Positions 37,379 through 46,444 of a stretch of 64,000 nt of DNA are shown piece by piece. How positions within the stretch are numbered: the stretch's first letter is position 1; every line of letters starts with the position of its first letter. The DNA comes from Blautia liquoris (lineage in GTDB: Bacteria > Bacillota > Clostridia > Lachnospirales > Lachnospiraceae). The stretch spans positions 558,001 through 622,000 of the forward strand of contig NZ_CP063304.1 of the NCBI RefSeq assembly GCF_015159595.1, written 5' to 3'. A program made the translations under genes and the position numbers. Under the pieces are notes generated by a model. That model did not search any database, had not been told where the DNA came from, and saw nothing but the letters and a program-made list of their open reading frames with translations.

Positions 37379-38269
37379 ATGGGAGATGTAATTAGAAACA
37401 GATATGAATTTGTTGTGTTATTTGATGTGGAAAATGGAAATCCTAATGGGGATCCGGATGCGGGAAATCTGCCAAGAATAGATCCAGAAAGCGGTTATGG
37501 AATTGTTACTGATGTATGTCTGAAGAGAAAAATCCGTAATTATGTGGATACAATAAAAGAAGAGAAAGAGGGATATAAAATCTATATTAAGGAAGACGTT
37601 CCTCTAAACCGGAGCGATCTGACAGCATATAGCTATTTGGGAACCACCGAAAAAGGGATTAAGGATTTAAAGAAAAATGATCCGGACGTAGACCGAAAAA
37701 TCCGTGATTTTATGTGCAAAAACTTTTTTGATATCCGAACTTTTGGGGCGGTCATGACGACATTTGTAAAAGCGGCATTAAACTGTGGTCAGGTTCGCGG
37801 ACCCGTTCAGCTTGGATTCGCCAGAAGTGTGGATCCAATTATTAGCCAGGAGGTCACGATTACACGCGTTGCCATTACGACAGAAAAAGACGCAGAAAAT
37901 AAAAGTACGGAAATGGGCAGGAAAAGCATTGTGCCTTATGGGCTTTATCGGGTGGAAGGTTACATATCTGCCAATCTGGCAAGAAAAGTAACAGGATTTT
38001 CAGAGGAAGATTTGGAACTGTTATGGGAAGCGATAATCAACATGTTTGAAATTGATCATTCAGCAGCCAGGGGTAAAATGGCAGTTCGTGAATTAATCGT
38101 GTTTAAGCACAGCAAAGAGATGGGAGATTGTCCGGCTTATAAATTATTCGATGCTGTTGAGGTACATAAGAAGGAAGATATAATTTATCCAAGGCAATAC
38201 AAGGATTATTCAGTAACGATCCACGAAGACCAGATTCCGGATTCGGTAGAAATATCAAGAAAAATATGA
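37379..38269 (+). CDS. cas7c: Cas7c (Csd2), I-C Cascade backbone
   Basis: This 296-residue RAMP protein forms the crRNA-binding filament. It shows the Csd2 hallmarks FVVLFDVENGNPNGDPDAGN near the N-terminus, TDVCLKRKIRNYV, FFDIRTFGAVMTTF, and GPVQLGFARSVDPI near the middle. The start at 37379 is chosen because AGGAGGAAG precedes it; an open frame extends 126 bases upstream into cas8c without a ribosome site. It overlaps cas4 by four bases. Confidence 0.96.
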   Translation: MGDVIRNRYEFVVLFDVENGNPNGDPDAGNLPRIDPESGYGIVTDVCLKRKIRNYVDTIKEEKEGYKIYIKEDVPLNRSDLTAYSYLGTTEKGIKDLKKNDPDVDRKIRDFMCKNFFDIRTFGAVMTTFVKAALNCGQVRGPVQLGFARSVDPIISQEVTITRVAITTEKDAENKSTEMGRKSIVPYGLYRVEGYISANLARKVTGFSEEDLELLWEAIINMFEIDHSAARGKMAVRELIVFKHSKEMGDCPAYKLFDAVEVHKKEDIIYPRQYKDYSVTIHEDQIPDSVEISRKI

Positions 38270-38934
38270 TGGAATATAAGGAAGAAGATTACTTAATGCT
38301 CTCAGGGATTCAGCATTTTGCATTTTGCAGACGGCAATGGGCACTTATACATATTGAACAACAGTGGCAGGAAAATGAACATACTATAGCCGGAGAACTG
38401 CTGCATAAAAATGCTCATGATCCGTATTTTAAAGAGAAAAGAAAAGATGTAGTTATTAGTCGGGCATTGCCTGTGTTTTCGAGGAGAATGGGTATCAGTG
38501 GTGAATGTGATATTGTCGAGTTTAGAAAAACAGAGGATGGAATTCCGCTTTATGGGCACAGAGGGTTTTATCAGATTTATCCTGTTGAGTACAAGAAAGG
38601 AAGTCCAAAAGATTCTCAGATTGATATTCTACAGCTTACAGCGCAGGCCATGTGTCTCGAAGAAATGTTTTCCGTAGAAATTAAGGAAGGTGCTATTTTT
38701 TATGGAGAAATACGTCACAGAGAAACCATCAAAATTACTGATGAATTGAAAATGCAGGTACGAGAGTCCTTTGATGAAATGCACCAGCTCTATAACAGGA
38801 GATATACGCCAAAAGTGAAATGGACGAAAGCTTGTAATGCCTGCTCCCTGAAAGAAGTTTGTATACCAAAATTGGGAAAAGCCTCTTCTGTGAAAACGTA
38901 TATTCATAAGGTGATAAGGGAGGAGTCCCCATGA
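38266..38934 (+). CDS. cas4: Cas4 PD-(D/E)XK Fe-S nuclease, adaptation
   Basis: This 222-residue protein trims prespacers so that integrated spacers have the right PAM and orientation. It has the FCRRQW motif with the first cluster cysteine near residue 22, the nuclease motifs GECDIVEF and YPVEYKKG, and the C-terminal cluster CNACSLKEVC near 190-200. Four cysteines for a 4Fe-4S centre are thus present. It overlaps both cas7c and cas1 by four bases. Confidence 0.96.
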   Translation: MMEYKEEDYLMLSGIQHFAFCRRQWALIHIEQQWQENEHTIAGELLHKNAHDPYFKEKRKDVVISRALPVFSRRMGISGECDIVEFRKTEDGIPLYGHRGFYQIYPVEYKKGSPKDSQIDILQLTAQAMCLEEMFSVEIKEGAIFYGEIRHRETIKITDELKMQVRESFDEMHQLYNRRYTPKVKWTKACNACSLKEVCIPKLGKASSVKTYIHKVIREESP

Positions 38935-39962
38935 GAAAATTGCTGAATACATTATATGTAACATCACAGGATAACTATCTTTCTCTGGATGGAGAAAATG
39001 TGATAATATTAGATAAAGAACAGGAGGTAGGGCGTCTGCCGCTTCATAATCTGGAGGCCATTGTCTCCTTCGGGTACAGGGGAGCAAGTCCTGCACTCAT
39101 GGGTGGATGTGCTAGCCGGAATATTGCCCTGTGTTTTCTGACACCACAGGGAAAGTTTTTAGCAAGAGTGACTGGAAAGGTGAAAGGAAATGTTGTCTTA
39201 AGGAAGAAGCAATATGAAGTATCTGATAATCCAGTTATGTCTGTAGGAATAGCAAGAAACTGTATTCTTGGAAAAGTATATAATTCTAGATGGGTACTGG
39301 AACGGGCAATCCGGGATCATGGTGTTTCTGTGGACTTGGAAATGCTAAAAAAGGCTTCCGGTCATTTGAAAAACTCGTTGAGCAGCATAGCAACATGTAT
39401 GGACTTGGCGCAGCTTAGGGGGTATGAGGGGGAGGCTGCAAGTGTTTATTTTGGAGCGTTTGATCAACTGATTTTACAACAAAAGAAGGAGTTTGTATTT
39501 TCGGGCAGGAATAAAAGACCCCCTATGGATAATGTAAATGCAATGTTATCTTTTGTATATACACTTTTGACCAATATGATAGCTTCTGCACTTGAAACTG
39601 TTGGATTGGATCCATACGTGGGATTTATGCATACGGATCGTCCAGGGAGGGTTTCTCTGGCATTGGACTTAATTGAGGAGCTAAGGCCAGTTCTGGCGGA
39701 TAGATTTGTTTTAACATTAATCAATAAAAAAATGATTACCGGAAAAGACTTTACAAGAAAAGAAGATGGTGCTGTCTTAATGAAAGAGAAGGCAAGAAAA
39801 GATATGTTAGTGGAATGGCAGAATAAGAAGAAGGAAGTCATTACTCATCCATATCTTGGAGAAAAAGTAGAATGGGGCATGATTCCTTTTGTTCAGGCTA
39901 TGCTATTAGCCAGGTATTTAAGAGGAGATATTGATGAATACCCACCATTTTTCTGGAAATAG
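38931..39962 (+). CDS. cas1: Cas1 integrase, type I-C
   Basis: This 343-residue protein catalyses spacer integration with Cas2. The metal-binding residues lie in LRGYEGEAASVYF near 161-173 and in GFMHTDRPGRVSLALDLIEE near 231-250. The N-terminal beta domain begins LLNTLYVTSQDNYLSLDGENV. It is the only cas1 in the window, although two arrays with different repeats are present. It is followed by cas2 after 9 bp. Confidence 0.97.
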   Translation: MRKLLNTLYVTSQDNYLSLDGENVIILDKEQEVGRLPLHNLEAIVSFGYRGASPALMGGCASRNIALCFLTPQGKFLARVTGKVKGNVVLRKKQYEVSDNPVMSVGIARNCILGKVYNSRWVLERAIRDHGVSVDLEMLKKASGHLKNSLSSIATCMDLAQLRGYEGEAASVYFGAFDQLILQQKKEFVFSGRNKRPPMDNVNAMLSFVYTLLTNMIASALETVGLDPYVGFMHTDRPGRVSLALDLIEELRPVLADRFVLTLINKKMITGKDFTRKEDGAVLMKEKARKDMLVEWQNKKKEVITHPYLGEKVEWGMIPFVQAMLLARYLRGDIDEYPPFFWK

Positions 39963-39971
39963 GAGGTTCTT

Positions 39972-40262
39972 ATGTTAGTACTCGTTACTTATGATGTGAA
40001 TACAGAAACAGCTTCCGGAAAGACACGGTTAAGAAAGGTGGCAAAGCAATGTGTGAATTATGGAACTAGAGTTCAAAACTCAGTCTTTGAATGCGTAGTG
40101 GATCCTGGGCAATGTCTTTTGCTAAAATCTATTCTAACAGATATTATTGATGAAAATGTTGATAGCCTTAGATTTTATTATTTGGGGAAACAGCGAAATG
40201 CTAAAGTGGAGCAGATCGGGGTCTGCAAAGGCGTAAATGTAGATGAGCCTTTAATCTTTTAG
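39972..40262 (+). CDS. cas2: Cas2, adaptation
   Basis: This 96-residue protein forms the dimer core of the Cas1-Cas2 integrase. It starts MLVLVTYDVNTE with the ferredoxin-like first strand and its aspartate, continues CVNYGTRVQNSVFECVVD, and ends with FYYLGKQRNAKVEQIG. AGGAGG lies before the ATG. It is the last gene of the I-C operon. Confidence 0.97.
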   Translation: MLVLVTYDVNTETASGKTRLRKVAKQCVNYGTRVQNSVFECVVDPGQCLLLKSILTDIIDENVDSLRFYYLGKQRNAKVEQIGVCKGVNVDEPLIF

Positions 40263-40299
40263 TGTGTGGTTAAAAAATAGTCAGTATCCATTCATTTAT

Positions 40300-40720
40300 C
40301 TCTGTATGGGTCTGATTGAGTCATCTAAATCAGATGGATGTAAAAATGATGCGACAGCACTTGCAACAGATGATGCCCATGGTGGAACAGATAACAGAGT
40401 ACTTGCTGCAGAAAAAAATACTGAACTAATCACTAGTAGCTTCACTTAGAAAGTAACCCCAGGTTTTGAACTTGATGAAACCGAAACAACAGTACTTGGT
40501 TGTCCAGTAGGACACATACCAGAAAGTAGCTCTTCTTTTCCACCACCAGTGTACAGTTTCTAAAACTTATAAACGGGTTGCTAAGCTGTTTACTTCAAAA
40601 CGCAACACATGAACGTGCAAGAACCCAAGGGGATTGAACTGGATGAGCGATTATGCAAGCTTTCGAATCGGAATAAGTCATTATTTGAAGCTAAAATAGC
40701 AGCACTTAATTTCTGAAAGC
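40300..40720 (+). pseudogene. Decayed transposase fragment, probably IS1182-like
   Basis: Between cas2 and the second array, several frames carry fragments that resemble the C-terminal half of an IS1182-type transposase. They are DDAHGGTDNRVLAAEKNTELITSS, then after a stop KVTPGFELDETETTVLGCPVGH, then KTYKRVAKLFTSKRNT, and YASFRIGISHYLKLK, broken by stops and frameshifts. No ends or target duplication are visible. The family call is from memory of motif order and is tentative. The rest of the 40263-41109 gap holds the leader of array 2 and no other gene. Confidence 0.45.
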
Positions 40721-40940
40721 TCATTAACTACTATTGAAAGGTTTGGATCATTAGACTTAAATCCAGTAATTACTTAGATAATCGGTAGTAGATGGCTTGA
40801 TCACAAGCCACGAAACTTGAAGTATTGAATAAACTAAAGATTTACAATTATAAATATGGGGTTTTCAAGGCGCTGAAATGGGCTAGACTAATTCAACAGA
40901 ATTGCCATATTTGTATACCAACCAGTAAATGGATGACTTT

Positions 40941-41109
40941 GTGCGAAATATATGTGCGCAGGAATTTCCAAGGAGATTCGCACCGGAAAGATAGGGAATA
41001 TCAATTGTGATTTGAAAAAACTAATAATGAAAGAATAAAAAGAGTAAATAATAGTGTGGTTTATAGTGATTATTTATAGAAAATGAATTGTTTTTTGTGA
41101 AAATTTGCT
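40941..41109 (+). promoter_or_regulatory. CRISPR leader of array 2
   Basis: The leader has the inverted repeat GTGCGAA (40941-40947) / TTCGCACC (40977-40984), 125 bases before the first repeat. Just before the right arm is AATTTCCAAGGAGA, similar to AATTCCAGGGGGA in leader 1. It ends AAATTTGCT at the repeat, identical to leader 1. The sequence between these points is AT-rich and not conserved. Confidence 0.72.
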
Positions 41110-44109
41110 GTCACCACCTTCGGGGTGGTGTGGATTGAAATTATTGTATTACCATTATTATCTTTACTCTTTATTGTCACCACCTTCGGGGTGGTGTGGA
41201 TTGAAATTCTATTGTCCACATCGTGCCTCCATAATCTTTTAGTCACCACCTTCGGGGTGGTGTGGATTGAAATCCAGCAGTTGATGTTATTCAGGAGTTG
41301 AGAAAAAGTCACCACCTTCGGGGTGGTGTGGATTGAAATGGCTACAATGTTAGACATAAGATCTACATCATGGGTCACCACCTTCGGGGTGGTGTGGATT
41401 GAAATCGGCTATGTTTGCGTTGTCTGCAACCATGCTGTCGTCACCACCTTCGGGGTGGTGTGGATTGAAATCTTTGTTGTGTGACATTTTCTGTCTTTGA
41501 AAAAGTCACCACCTTCGGGGTGGTGTGGATTGAAATTTTTAGACGACAACGGAACTCCCGATAACGTGCATGGTCACCACCTTCGGGGTGGTGTGGATTG
41601 AAATAATTGTTTTTGAATCAAAAGCGGATGAAGTAATCGTCACCACCTTCGGGGTGGTGTGGATTGAAATCTGTAGCATCAAACAGTGTCTGCAATCGCC
41701 TGGGTCACCACCTTCGGGGTGGTGTGGATTGAAATCATTTGCTGCTTTTGTAAAACTGCTTTGTCTCTTGTCACCACCTTCGGGGTGGTGTGGATTGAAA
41801 TAAAGATATCACTCCTTTTAATCAAATGGAAGTTCGTCACCACCTTCGGGGTGGTGTGGATTGAAATGCCAACAGTCGGAACTTCGTGCCCAATTGCCTC
41901 GTCACCACCTTCGGGGTGGTGTGGATTGAAATGTAATTGCATGGATGAGTGCCTTAAACTGCGTAGTCACCACCTTCGGGGTGGTGTGGATTGAAATCCC
42001 TCTACGGCGTCAAGGTACTTTTCGACTGTGGTCACCACCTTCGGGGTGGTGTGGATTGAAATAATTTTTTTATTTTATTTTTTCGCTTGATTTTTTGTCA
42101 CCACCTTCGGGGTGGTGTGGATTGAAATTGTCTGACATTCGCATATCAGTCAAAGAATCATCAGTCACCACCTTCGGGGTGGTGTGGATTGAAATCGGTA
42201 GACCCAGCCAGTGCTGTATTGCACGTACAGTCACCACCTTCGGGGTGGTGTGGATTGAAATAATACAAGTGGATCTCCAGACTCTCTGATAATATCGTCA
42301 CCACCTTCGGGGTGGTGTGGATTGAAATGTCTGACAGCATTGTAAATTCACCGTCTTTCAACGTCACCACCTTCGGGGTGGTGTGGATTGAAATATCAGT
42401 CAAAGAATAAGAACGCCAGAATATTATCGTCACCACCTTCGGGGTGGTGTGGATTGAAATTAACAGATTAGGGCATAAACAAGTCAGCACCACAGTCACC
42501 ACCTTCGGGGTGGTGTGGATTGAAATCATAGTCGATCTGTGGCGTCTGTCCTGTTTGCTGGTCACCACCTTCGGGGTGGTGTGGATTGAAATCCTGAAAC
42601 GCATTGATGATATCAAAAATCATCTGGTCACCACCTTCGGGGTGGTGTGGATTGAAATATCTGTGACAAATCTTAAAATATTTACTGTATAGTCACCACC
42701 TTCGGGGTGGTGTGGATTGAAATCGTGTTTGGTGGTGAAAACGGTCAGCGGATTACTGTCACCACCTTCGGGGTGGTGTGGATTGAAATATGGATGCAAC
42801 AATGATGCTGTTCAGTGTCCGAACGTCACCACCTTCGGGGTGGTGTGGATTGAAATCAGATGTGCAAAAGAAACCATTCACCGCGATTGAGTCACCACCT
42901 TCGGGGTGGTGTGGATTGAAATAGTATTAGTAAGGCTCTGGATGGGCGCACAGGCGTGTCACCACCTTCGGGGTGGTGTGGATTGAAATGTAAATATCAA
43001 GCCAATTTTCCAGAGGCATAGTCGTCACCACCTTCGGGGTGGTGTGGATTGAAATGTTTGGATGCAGCTTTTGAAATACTAAATCCATTGTCACCACCTT
43101 CGGGGTGGTGTGGATTGAAATAATGAGTTGTAATCAATGGGCTGAAAATTTTGCGTCACCACCTTCGGGGTGGTGTGGATTGAAATAGATCAGGAGAAAG
43201 CATTAGAAGAAATGATGGAAGTCACCACCTTCGGGGTGGTGTGGATTGAAATTTACAACTTTACGGGTTAAGTCCGTAGCAGATACAGTCACCACCTTCG
43301 GGGTGGTGTGGATTGAAATCGCTTGATGATATCGCCGTTGGTTACATGGGCGGCGTCACCACCTTCGGGGTGGTGTGGATTGAAATCTTCGTATTATCAC
43401 CTCCAATTGCTTTGAGTATATCGTCACCACCTTCGGGGTGGTGTGGATTGAAATGTTATGCTTTGATAAATGCAGCACATAATGTTGTGTCACCACCTTC
43501 GGGGTGGTGTGGATTGAAATGAGTTGTGTCTCGAGGAAACAATCAACGTCTCCGAGTCACCACCTTCGGGGTGGTGTGGATTGAAATAGAGAAGGCCCTA
43601 TCAGATTCCATGCTTCAAGGCAGTCACCACCTTCGGGGTGGTGTGGATTGAAATATATCTGGATCCGCCCCATTCGAAACCGATTAAGTCACCACCTTCG
43701 GGGTGGTGTGGATTGAAATTGTTCAAATTCTTCACGGTCGATTTCTCGACTATGTCACCACCTTCGGGGTGGTGTGGATTGAAATTCAATAAAGAAAAGC
43801 CGGAAGAAGTAAAGGTTGAGTCACCACCTTCGGGGTGGTGTGGATTGAAATCAGATGTGCAAAAGAAACCATTCACAGCGATTGAGTCACCACCTTCGGG
43901 GTGGTGTGGATTGAAATCCTCCTTTTTTGTACAAAAATAGCACCTATACAGTCACCACCTTCGGGGTGGTGTGGATTGAAATTGGATGTGTTTGGCGTTA
44001 TTGCTGATGTTGTCGGGTCACCACCTTCGGGGTGGATTGAAATCTTGACAAAGAAAGTTTTCTGGCCATGGACTTAGAGTCACCACCTTTGGGGTGGTGT
44101 GGATTGAAT
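41110..44109 (+). CRISPR. CRISPR array 2: 46 repeats (32 bp), 45 spacers, I-C-type repeat
   Basis: I counted 44 perfect repeats of 32 bp and two decayed terminal repeats: one lacking five bases at 44017 and one with a substitution and an altered 3' end at 44079. The repeat is GT, a 7-bp stem CACCACC/GGTGGTG around TTCGG, then the 11-base tail TGGATTGAAAT, the same tail as array 1. Spacers are 33-36 bp. Orientation is rightward, with the leader on the left. It lies 847 bases after cas2, separated by a decayed transposase. Confidence 0.98.
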
Positions 44110-44313
44110 GTATGGAGTAGAAGAATAGTTTATAGTTGATTCTGTCACCTTTTACAAATATCTGTTTGAGATCCCTCTCCTGACAAGTAGTCTTGAACTG
44201 CCTGCCTTTTTAATTGAGCCGAATAACAACTCTTATAACCGCTCATTAAAAGTGTTTCTTCTCCCATACTCTCATTAGGGAGCATATTACTTTAATGCGA
44301 AGCCACTTTACAT

Positions 44314-44585
44314 GTGCGCCCGGTGGTGCACGTTCAACCGGTGCAAGTCCGGAATCCGCCTAGTAGTGGGAAGGATACAGCCGAAGGCAAAGGTGTTCAT
44401 CGCAAGGTGAAATCTGAAGAAGCCGGATGTTGGAATAGAACCAACGGGCAAATCTCTGGTCTGACGAACAGAAATCACATCAGGCTATGCAAGAGGATAT
44501 GGCATGACAAGTTGAAGTCCAATTACACGGAATCATGTATGGTATATGTGGCAGATGGATGGAGAGAAAGAATGTGTGAGTATCA
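44314..44585 (+). other. Group II intron, 5' fragment
   Basis: The sequence begins GTGCGCCCGGT, followed by TTCAACCGGTGCAAGTCCGG. It runs through blocks characteristic of group II intron domain I, such as CAGAAATCACATCAGGCT and ATGGCATGACAAGTTGAAGTCC. It stops at a 1.9-kb insertion and resumes at about 46512. The stretch from the array end (44110) to 44313 shows no gene. Confidence 0.7.
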
Positions 44586-44630
44586 GGGTTATCGCCAGTT
44601 AATGATTATTACCAGTTGGTTCTAGAATGA
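44586..44630 (+). repeat. Left 45-bp terminal inverted repeat
   Basis: This begins GGGTTATCGCCAGTT and ends GGTTCTAGAATGA. It is a perfect reverse complement of 46445-46489 and includes two direct 14-base arm-like motifs. Confidence 0.9.
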
Positions 44631-44799
44631 CCTTTAAAACTTAAAAATAGTTTCCTCAACTGGTAATAATCCTTGGTACTTAAGATGTGCTTATCTTCTG
44701 ACGGATTCGTTGTAAGATGTCCATATCTTCCCATTTTGGTTTTTCATCCATCTCTTTTTTCGGTTAAAACAGAGGCACTGGATTGGAGCACAGCCGGTA

Positions 44800-45741
44800 T
44801 CATTGCTTCGGAACCAATTTCAAGATAGACATTATGACAATCTTGTCATAATAATCCTGCGTTTCGTAAATGGACTGGTGTCCCATATATAATGAAAGAT
44901 ATTCAAGGTTGGCATTCACATCCCCTCCCTGTTCAATAAGCTGCTGCAGAGAATGTACTGCAAAAGTATCACGGAGATCATGCAGGCGTGGCCCGTAGCC
45001 TCTTCCACGATGCGGAATCCCTGTTTCCCCTATCAGGTTGCAGAAATATCTGTATGCAGTATTTGTGCCAATCTGCCCGTTGTGCAGATCAGAGCCAGAA
45101 TCAAAAAAATATACATTATGGCGGCTACAGCGTTCTGATAGATATTCCTCACATTTTAGTGAAAGGGACTCTGTAATGGGGAGCAGCCGTTGTCTCCCGT
45201 TTTTTGATTCCGTAACGAGCACCGTGTGTCCCACCAATGAGACATCGGAAAGCCTCAGTGACAATGCCTCGGAAATACGCATTCCGGTACAATAAAGCAC
45301 CGTATATAAACATGAAATGACATTTTTCATGTTTGGGTTTACACTGTCGTAGCAGGAATGAAAGTCAGATGCTTCCTGTAGGAGGAGGATTATCTGCTCC
45401 CTGCTGAAAATATAAGGCGTATAAGTGCTTTTTCTGCTACCATGAAGCCCGGTAACATAAGCATCTTTTATTCCAATCCTGTGCATGTACCACCCTAGTT
45501 CCCTTAAAACGGAAGCATCTTTTAAAACAGAGGAAAGCCTGCGTTGATCTGTTATCTGTAGAAATCCGTCAACGGTTTCTTTGTCTAACATTGTTGCAAC
45601 ACTTGGAAGGGAACAGCAGTAATTATCAAATGTTTTTAGTACGGAGACATAAAGGCGCTCTTTTCTTCCGGTTGATTTTTTGTATTTTACGAATCGTTCA
45701 AATATATCTTTCATTCCACATTTATAACCATGTTCATTCAT
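44800..45741 (-). CDS. Tyrosine recombinase (element-encoded)
   Basis: This 313-residue protein has an N-terminal SAM-like DNA-binding domain (KDIFERFVKYKKSTG onward) and a C-terminal catalytic domain. The catalytic arginine is in YCTGMRISEALSL. The HxxR block is HDLRDTFAVHSL, then MGHQSIYETQDYYDK holds the final His and the nucleophile Tyr. The start at 45741 is chosen because its ATGA overlaps the stop of the upstream recombinase remnant; the open frame runs further upstream without support. All catalytic residues appear present, so the protein may be active. Confidence 0.85.
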   Translation of the reverse strand: MNEHGYKCGMKDIFERFVKYKKSTGRKERLYVSVLKTFDNYCCSLPSVATMLDKETVDGFLQITDQRRLSSVLKDASVLRELGWYMHRIGIKDAYVTGLHGSRKSTYTPYIFSREQIILLLQEASDFHSCYDSVNPNMKNVISCLYTVLYCTGMRISEALSLRLSDVSLVGHTVLVTESKNGRQRLLPITESLSLKCEEYLSERCSRHNVYFFDSGSDLHNGQIGTNTAYRYFCNLIGETGIPHRGRGYGPRLHDLRDTFAVHSLQQLIEQGGDVNANLEYLSLYMGHQSIYETQDYYDKIVIMSILKLVPKQ

Positions 45742-46392
45742 TGGACGGCACCTCCAATGAGCAGCGTGAGAGTCTTGAAATATCAACTTTTGAATACAGG
45801 CGTGCTGTTTCTGCTGAGGTCTGCCCCAATACATTTGCTATAGTAAAGATAGAATGCCCATCATTAACCATGCTGGTAGCAAGAGAATAGCGCAGACAGT
45901 GTGAACCGTACTTCCTTTTACCGATATCAATATCGCAGGAAAGGAATGCATTCCTGACCACACTGCTGACCGATTTTGAACACAGTCCCATTCCGTCAGC
46001 TTTGAGAAAAAGCAACCTGGAACTACCGCGTGGGCGTTCATTTAGGATGTAATCAGTAATGGCATTCCCTACATGCGGTAGAATCTTGTGGCTGATAGAA
46101 GGACATGAAAGGCATTCCTACAGATCTGTTCCCGGCGGCTCAGTTGGTAAGAGGGAAGGTTCCATATGTCCTTCTCCCTTGTATTTATAAGGAAGGATAC
46201 AATTAAATCTTCATCTAGTTCCTTGTCGCCTGCTTCTTTGCAAAAAGAACGGTAAAAGCAGGCATAATTCTTGTGGATTGTCTGTTCTTTGATACCTGCA
46301 TCTCTTAGTTTGGAGAGCAGGTCACCTGTAATCGTTTGTACTAACATCTTTATCACCTCATAATGGTATTTCAGCAAAGCTGATATCTCCAT
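45734..46392 (-). pseudogene. Broken tyrosine recombinase with internal deletion
   Basis: The first 107 codons (46392-46069) give an N-terminal recombinase domain ending NAFHVLLSATRFYRM. A different frame then continues LPHVGNAITDYILNERPRGSS and reaches the C-terminal catalytic block HCLRYSLATSMVND, with LGQTSAETARLYSKVD at the end. The region carrying the first catalytic arginine is absent and the halves are out of frame. A deletion of roughly 100 codons is therefore the simplest reading. Confidence 0.8.
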
Positions 46393-46444
46393 TATAGATG
46401 ATATGATTATTCCCAGTTGATTGTGTAGGAATACATTATTTCAG

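Noticed and set aside
42329-42362. Spacer 19 of array 2 as a third spacer from the same target as spacers 16 and 20
   Set aside because: Only an 8-base match (GTCTGACA) to spacer 16 is seen, which is too short to separate from chance.
41070-43940. Open frames inside array 2 with repeated ISIHTTPKVVT or VTTFGVVWIEI motifs
   Set aside because: They are translations of the 32-bp repeat and are not genes.
44314-44625. 103-codon open frame at the start of the group II intron
   Set aside because: It coincides with structured intron RNA blocks and runs into the inserted element.
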